Assembly: GCF_014642875.1 (NCBI RefSeq) | Contig: NZ_BMJC01000001.1 | Location: 911,335 to 975,334, forward strand | Direction of reading: 5' to 3' | DNA: 64,000 nt | DNA from: Puia dinghuensis | GTDB lineage: Bacteria > Bacteroidota > Bacteroidia > Chitinophagales > Chitinophagaceae | Shown: one piece after another, positions 61,563 through 64,000 of the stretch | How positions within the stretch are numbered: the first letter of the stretch is position 1 | Layout of the letters: each line of letters starts with the position of its first letter | Made by a program: the position numbers and the translations under genes | The notes under the pieces: generated by a model | What the model saw: the letters and a program-made list of their open reading frames with translations, nothing else | Told to the model about the DNA's origin: nothing | Database searches by the model: none

Positions 61563-62297
61563 ATGAAATTAACGACAGATACAACAAATTTGCCCACCCA
61601 AATACTCTACTCAATTAGTGGATTAATAGACGGGCTCGAAATAGGGGATGCGCTCACGGCACTGACCGCCCGTTTTCCCGGGCAGGTATGTTTCTCGACG
61701 AGTTTTAGCATTGAAGACCAGGTGATTGCCGATCATATTCTTTCCGCGGAGTTGCCGGTGTCCATCTTTACGCTGGACACGGGCCGCCTCTTTGCAGAAA
61801 CCTATTCCGTATGGAGCGCCACTAATGAGAAATATGGCGCCAGAGTTCAGGCGTATTACCCCGACAGACAGCTGCTCGAGCGCTATCTGAATGAAAAAGG
61901 GCCGAATGCCTTTTATGAGTCGGTCGATAATCGCAAGGAATGCTGTTATATTCGTAAAGTGGAGCCGTTGAAAAGGGCGCTGCAGGGTCAGGCAGTATGG
62001 GTAACCGGGCTGCGCGCAGAACACTCGCCCGAACGGAAAGACCACCAGATTCTCGAATGGGACGAAGGCAACCGCATCCTCAAGTACAATCCTTTGTTAC
62101 TTTGGAATACGGCGGCTGTCAGGGAGTATATCGATAAGCATAATGTCCCATACAATCCCCTTCACGACAGAGGTTTTGTCAGCATCGGCTGTCAGCCTTG
62201 CACCCGCGCCATAAAACCCGGTGAGGATTTCCGGGCCGGGAGATGGTGGTGGGAAGATAATAGTAAAAAAGAATGCGGTCTGCACACCGCGTCATAA
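61563..62297 (+). CDS. cysH: Assimilatory adenylylsulfate (APS) reductase
   Basis: 244 residues, PP-loop fold (FSTSFSIEDQVIADHIL). The iron-sulfur-ligand pattern Cys127-Cys128 (KECCYIRKVEPL) with Cys210-x2-Cys213 (GCQPCTRA) and the C-terminal catalytic KKECGLH (Cys238) mark the APS-reductase branch that reduces adenylylsulfate to sulfite with thioredoxin, without needing an APS kinase. First structural gene after the poly-Cys leader; cysD follows 13 bp later. Confidence 0.93.
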   Translation: MKLTTDTTNLPTQILYSISGLIDGLEIGDALTALTARFPGQVCFSTSFSIEDQVIADHILSAELPVSIFTLDTGRLFAETYSVWSATNEKYGARVQAYYPDRQLLERYLNEKGPNAFYESVDNRKECCYIRKVEPLKRALQGQAVWVTGLRAEHSPERKDHQILEWDEGNRILKYNPLLLWNTAAVREYIDKHNVPYNPLHDRGFVSIGCQPCTRAIKPGEDFRAGRWWWEDNSKKECGLHTAS

Positions 62298-62310
62298 GAT
62301 ATAGATATTT

Positions 62311-63228
62311 ATGAGCAACGAAGCGAAATACCGATTAGACTATCTCGACCAGCTGGAATCCGAGTCCATCCATATCTTCCGTGAAGTGGCGGGACAATTC
62401 GAGCGCCCGGCCCTGTTGTTCAGCGGCGGAAAGGACTCCATTACCCTGGTTCACCTGGCACTAAAGGCCTTCCGTCCTGGCAAATTCCCCTTTCCCCTGG
62501 TGCATATCGACACCGGGCATAACTTCCCCGAAGCGTTGACCTTCCGGGATGAGCTGGCAGACCGCATCGGCGAGAAACTCATCGTCCGGAAGGTGGAGGA
62601 CACCATCGTCAAGCGGCAGCTGACAGAGCCCCGAGGCAAGTTCGCCAGCCGCAACGCCTTACAGACCTTTACCCTTCTCGACACAATCGAGGAATTTGGC
62701 TTCGATGCCTGCATCGGCGGCGCCCGCCGTGACGAAGAGAAAGCAAGGGCGAAAGAACGGATCTTCTCCGTTCGCGATGAGTTTGGCGGCTGGGACCCCA
62801 AACGTCAGCGGCCCGAACTCTGGAACATCTACAACGGCCGTATCCGTAAGGGTGAGAACGTCCGGGTATTCCCCATCAGCAACTGGACAGAACTGGATAT
62901 CTGGAACTATATCCGGCGGGAGAACATCGCCCTGCCATCCATCTATTTCGCTCACGAACGGGAAGTCATCGATTACGAAGGCCAGTGGGTAGCCGTGTCT
63001 CCTTTTATCAGGCTGGATGCTTCTGACACAGTCCAGCGTCGAAAGGTGCGCTATCGTACCGTTGGCGATATGACCTGTACCGCGGCCGTGGAATCCTCCG
63101 CTTCGGCGATCGACGATATCATCCGGGAGATTACGGCCACGCGCACCAGCGAACGCGGCGAGACCCGCATCGATGACAAAGTTTCGGAAGCCGCCATGGA
63201 AGACAGGAAGAAGAACGGTTACTTTTAA
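62311..63228 (+). CDS. cysD: Sulfate adenylyltransferase subunit 2
   Basis: 305 residues, the usual CysD length. PP-loop ATP-pyrophosphatase motif SGGKDS at 38-43, conserved GGARRDEEKARAKERIFS and WNIYNGR, and the C-terminal RYRTVGDMTCTAAVESSA. With CysN it makes APS from sulfate and ATP, driven by GTP hydrolysis. It lies 13 bp after cysH and 12 bp before cysN, so the three are one operon. Confidence 0.95.
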   Translation: MSNEAKYRLDYLDQLESESIHIFREVAGQFERPALLFSGGKDSITLVHLALKAFRPGKFPFPLVHIDTGHNFPEALTFRDELADRIGEKLIVRKVEDTIVKRQLTEPRGKFASRNALQTFTLLDTIEEFGFDACIGGARRDEEKARAKERIFSVRDEFGGWDPKRQRPELWNIYNGRIRKGENVRVFPISNWTELDIWNYIRRENIALPSIYFAHEREVIDYEGQWVAVSPFIRLDASDTVQRRKVRYRTVGDMTCTAAVESSASAIDDIIREITATRTSERGETRIDDKVSEAAMEDRKKNGYF

Positions 63229-63240
63229 AAAACAACTACA

Positions 63241-64000
63241 ATGGACTTACTCCGATTTATAACAGCAGGTAGTGTAGACGACGGGAAAAGCACACTCATC
63301 GGCCGGCTCCTGTACGACAGCAAGAGCATCCTGGCCGATCAATTAGCCGCGCTCGAACAGCAGAGCAAGAACAAAGAGGACGGCGAGATCGACCTGGCGC
63401 TGCTTACCGACGGACTCCGGGCCGAACGCGAACAAGGCATCACCATCGATGTCGCCTATAAATATTTCTCGACGCCACGGCGGAAATTCATCATCGCCGA
63501 CGCACCGGGGCATATCCAGTATACGCGCAATATGGTCACCGGCGCCTCCAACGCCAGCCTGATCATTATTCTCGTTGATGCCCGTAATGGCGTTGTCGAA
63601 CAGACCCGCCGGCATTCTATTATTGCCTCTCTTTTGAATATTCGCCATGTAGTCGTTGCCGTTAACAAGATGGATCTCGCAGATTATTCGCAAGACCGCT
63701 ATAATGATATTCTCATCGACTATGCGGAGATGGCCAGGACCCTGCAGCTGAAAGACGTCACCTATCTGCCCATCAGCGCCCTGAAAGGGGACAATATCGT
63801 CGACCGGAGCCCCAACATGCCCTGGTATGACGGACCGGCCTTGCTGGAATTGCTGGAGACAGTGCAGGTGCAGAATGATACCGATCTGCAACGGGGTCGC
63901 TTCGGCGTGCAATACGTCATCCGGCCTCAGACGGACGACCTCCATGACTACCGCGGCTACGCCGGAAAGATCACCAGCGGCACCTACCGCAAAGGTGACA
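63241..64000 (+). CDS. cysN: Sulfate adenylyltransferase subunit 1 (GTPase), partial
   Basis: Starts at ATG 63241 and runs off the window edge (253 codons seen). The translation-factor-type GTPase motifs are intact: G1 [11 protein letters not shown]3 DAPGH, G4 NKMD and the switch [16 protein letters not shown]. It provides GTP-driven activation of sulfate adenylylation by CysD. Whether an APS kinase (CysC) domain is fused at the C-terminus cannot be seen; with an APS-type CysH it would not be needed. Confidence 0.93.
   Translation, partial: MDLLRFITAGSVDDGKSTLIGRLLYDSKSILADQLAALEQQSKNKEDGEIDLALLTDGLRAEREQGITIDVAYKYFSTPRRKFIIADAPGHIQYTRNMVTGASNASLIIILVDARNGVVEQTRRHSIIASLLNIRHVVVAVNKMDLADYSQDRYNDILIDYAEMARTLQLKDVTYLPISALKGDNIVDRSPNMPWYDGPALLELLETVQVQNDTDLQRGRFGVQYVIRPQTDDLHDYRGYAGKITSGTYRKGD

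Overview
The window looks like a Bacteroidota chromosome of the Chitinophagaceae type. The basis is the type IX secretion (T9SS) C-terminal sorting domains with YPNP motifs, two Reg_prop sensor kinases, DUF4097-like proteins behind an ECF sigma/anti-sigma pair, scarce Shine-Dalgarno sequences, and promoter boxes resembling the Bacteroidota TTTG-N19-TAnnTTTG consensus. Gene density is ordinary. I see no tRNA, rRNA, CRISPR array or insertion sequence.

0-7.6 kb: the end of a large T9SS surface protein, then an RNA-binding island with four small RRM genes, a divergent cold-shock-domain gene and small unknown genes around a FabH-like ketoacyl synthase. A minus-strand operon follows with an NTF2-like lipoprotein, a DGPF/YCII protein, an ECF42-type sigma factor and a stand-alone HTH-like protein. 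7.6-15.5 kb: a YcaQ/AlkX-type glycosylase homologue overlapping a helical-repeat lipoprotein, a glycine-rich T9SS protein, a C/A-rich transcribed-looking spacer with a strong terminator, and a second DGPF/ECF42 pair.

15.5-25.5 kb: M1 peptidase, membrane-bound AraC regulator, an operon of ECF sigma, anti-sigma and two DUF4097-like proteins, an ArsR regulator and an SF1 helicase. 25.5-35.5 kb: three tandem, tightly coupled genes for very large Asp-box/VPS10-like propeller proteins, the last fused in frame to a ferric-reductase-like membrane domain. 35.5-51 kb: a regulatory region with a GNAT-ankyrin fusion, a region-2-only sigma-like protein, two Reg_prop sensor kinases, two NarL/LuxR response regulators, two AraC regulators, an L,D-transpeptidase operon and a degenerate sigma/membrane-protein pair. 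51-56 kb: HAD phosphatase, NagX/HGSNAT-like acyltransferase and a minus-strand run of small membrane or secreted proteins.

56-64 kb: a 1780-residue S8 protease with a T9SS signal, then the assimilatory sulfate reduction operon cysH-cysD-cysN, which runs off the window. Between a TATCTTTG promoter box and cysH lies an unlisted 30-codon ORF ending in six consecutive cysteine codons and a stop, followed by a G-poor, CCA-rich leader able to fold against both the Cys codons and the cysH start region. I read this as a cysteine-responsive leader-peptide attenuator, the most interesting element in the window.
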